Assembly (NCBI GenBank): GCA_020346225.1
Contig: CP070777.1
Coordinates: 193,423-227,413 of the forward strand
Source: Candidatus Zixiibacteriota bacterium
Lineage (GTDB): Bacteria > Zixibacteria > MSB-5A5 > GN15 > FEB-12
Direction of reading: 5' to 3'
DNA length: 33,991 nucleotides
In this document: one piece after another, positions 32,822-33,991 of the stretch
Numbering within the stretch: position 1 is the first letter of the stretch
How the letters are laid out: each line of letters starts with the position of its first letter
Notes under the pieces: generated by a model
What the model was told of the DNA's origin: nothing
Database searches by the model: none
What the model saw: only the letters and a program-made list of their open reading frames with translations
Translations under genes and position numbers: made by a program

Positions 32822-33991
32822 TTAGTTCGAGGGGTCGCTGGTTGAGGCCGCGCCTTCCTGGAGGATGTATTCGGCCACCGCCATGAGCTGTTCGTCGCCC
32901 AGGTGGGCAAAGGAGGGCATGGGTGCGAATTCGGGCCGCTTTTTGCCGGGAGCTTTGGCCCAGGCGACAATGCCGGCCGGGTCGCCCAGGTAAATCGAGC
33001 TTATGTCCACCAGTGACGGGGCCGCGAGCACCCGGTCAAGGGCGTGGCAGGCGGCGCAGTTTTTGAAGATGTGTTTACCCGTAGGCGGCCCGCCCAGGGC
33101 ATCACCGGCGTCAAGACCGGCATCGACCCGCATCTGCGCGGCGACCGCGATGGACCGGAACCGGGCCGACTGCTCTTTGATCATCGTCCGGTGCCCGGCC
33201 AGACTCGTTTCGCGGTAGAGATGCCGTCCGGTCGCCATCGCCGCGACCACCACGGACAACAGCCCCCACAGCCAGATATAGTGTCCGCGCGACCGGCCGT
33301 CAGACTTGCGCACCACGCTGCCAAGCAACCACAGGAACGCGATTGCCACGGCGGCGCCGGAAAGAATGACTATCCAGAGCGCGGTGCTGAGGCCGCCGTG
33401 GGGGAGAGTGAAAAGCAGCAGCGGGCCGAAGATAAGCTGGGCCAGCGTGACATAGAAGGCTATGCGGAAAAACAGGCGGCGGAGCTCTCCGCGGGAAAAC
33501 CCGTCGGGCATCTTTTCGTCTGAAAGGCCCTTGCGGGTGAACCATCCGGCCAGAAACAGAGCGGTGACGGCGATCGAGGCCGCCAGGAAATGAAAGTATC
33601 GCGGGAACACATTACCGAGCGTCAGCGATGAAAAGAAGCCCCTGACATCCGTCCACCCGGCCGGAAACAACATCAGGTTGATGTTCGCCAGGAATATCAG
33701 AGGTACGCTCAGGAACAAAACGGCCGAGGCCACACCGATGAACGCGTGAAATCTCTTACCGTCGGTTCGCCAGGCGTCCCATTTGTACTTGTGCAGGTAA
33801 GAAAGAAGGAAGGCCAGTGTTACCAGCGGAACGACCGATATCCAGGCATAGCCGGTCATGGCGTTGGCCGCGTAGAAATGGGTTGTGTAGACGAGACTGA
33901 TGCATAGAAGCGGCCCCACTCCGAGCACCACGGCCAGGCTCTTGTTGACGGTAATGGTCGCCGCGATTTTTTCGGCGAGGCGGTCGTAGCG
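32822..33991 (-). CDS. Membrane protein with C-terminal cytochrome c domain (partial, N-terminus outside window)
   Basis: 390 residues are visible, and the frame remains open to base 33991, so the true start lies outside. About seven hydrophobic helices (for example LAVVLGVGPLLCISLVY, WISVVPLVTLAFLLSYL, FHFLAASIAVTALFLAGWF, LWIVILSGAAVAIAFLWLL) are followed by a ~100-residue monohaem cytochrome c domain. Its haem motif is NCAACHAL and the likely Met ligand is in FAPMPSFAHLG. Several helices hold His residues (THFY, RFHAF, YFHFLAAS), which may bind haem b. The pattern recalls CydA-like quinol-oxidising subunits fused to cytochrome c, but I cannot assign a family. It is probably involved in respiratory electron transfer and may not belong to the hydroxyproline operon 115 bases downstream. 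Confidence 0.75.
   Translation of the reverse strand, partial: RYDRLAEKIAATITVNKSLAVVLGVGPLLCISLVYTTHFYAANAMTGYAWISVVPLVTLAFLLSYLHKYKWDAWRTDGKRFHAFIGVASAVLFLSVPLIFLANINLMLFPAGWTDVRGFFSSLTLGNVFPRYFHFLAASIAVTALFLAGWFTRKGLSDEKMPDGFSRGELRRLFFRIAFYVTLAQLIFGPLLLFTLPHGGLSTALWIVILSGAAVAIAFLWLLGSVVRKSDGRSRGHYIWLWGLLSVVVAAMATGRHLYRETSLAGHRTMIKEQSARFRSIAVAAQMRVDAGLDAGDALGGPPTGKHIFKNCAACHALDRVLAAPSLVDISSIYLGDPAGIVAWAKAPGKKRPEFAPMPSFAHLGDEQLMAVAEYILQEGAASTSDPSN

Noticed and set aside
1-33991. CRISPR arrays, tRNA/rRNA genes, insertion sequences, prophage
   Set aside because: I saw no regularly spaced repeats, no tRNA T-loop/anticodon patterns, no transposase or phage structural genes and no flanking repeats. 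tRNA detection by eye is limited.

Overview
The window is a GC-rich stretch of bacterial chromosome, densely coded on both strands, with no phage, insertion-sequence, CRISPR, tRNA or rRNA signature that I can see. Three traits suggest an uncultivated lineage of the Fibrobacterota-Chlorobiota-Bacteroidota (FCB) supergroup, with candidate division Zixibacteria as my best guess. These are a secreted protein with a C-terminal QNHPNPFN / FlgD-like sorting domain, a long FG-GAP/PKD protein ending in a dockerin-like repeat pair, and an anaerobic hydrogen/ferredoxin/NAD(P) economy. The placement is inference from protein style, not from a marker gene.

Layout. 1-2.5 kb: a partial GNAT-type acetyltransferase (minus), a DDAH/arginine-deiminase-family hydrolase with a small companion, and a single-RRM RNA-binding protein with a clear terminator. 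2.6-7.7 kb: a large secreted beta-rich protein with a sorting domain, then a three-gene minor-pilin operon (PilV-, PilW- and PilX-like). 7.8-11.9 kb (minus): a GT4 glycosyltransferase, the FG-GAP/PKD/dockerin protein, and a rubrerythrin-type ferritin-like protein with a very good sigma70-like promoter. 12.4-22.6 kb (plus): a tightly packed nine-gene operon. It encodes a Cys-rich zinc-ribbon-like protein, a stand-alone DRTGG protein, a DRTGG-HATPase fusion, an [FeFe]-hydrogenase-like protein with a broken H-cluster site, HydC/NuoE, HydB/NuoF, a NuoG/formate-dehydrogenase-like protein without the catalytic Cys/Sec, and both Nfn transhydrogenase subunits. 23.1-26.1 kb: [NiFe] hydrogenase small subunit (twin-arginine signal), large subunit and maturation protease, behind a terminator and a 367-bp non-coding stretch. 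26.3-33.99 kb: an exported prolyl oligopeptidase (plus) converging on a minus-strand run of a trans-3-hydroxyproline-dehydratase-like protein (Cys/Thr active site), a trans-4-hydroxyproline dehydratase-type glycyl radical enzyme, its activase, and a partial membrane protein with a cytochrome c domain.

Two systems stand out. The first is the 12.4-26.1 kb locus. It has the parts of an electron-bifurcating HydABC-type enzyme, but the usual [FeFe] catalytic subunit is replaced by a catalytically dead NuoG-like scaffold, the only intact H2-active site is a separately transcribed [NiFe] pair, and NfnAB is translationally coupled to the scaffold. My model is H2 <-> ferredoxin + NADH <-> NADPH, under control of an H-cluster-less [FeFe]-like/DRTGG/HATPase sensor module. 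The Tat signal on the [NiFe] small subunit conflicts with a purely cytoplasmic complex and is the main open question. The second is the 26.3-32.7 kb region, which reads as a collagen-peptide/hydroxyproline utilisation locus: exported prolyl peptidase plus radical and non-radical hydroxyproline dehydratases.
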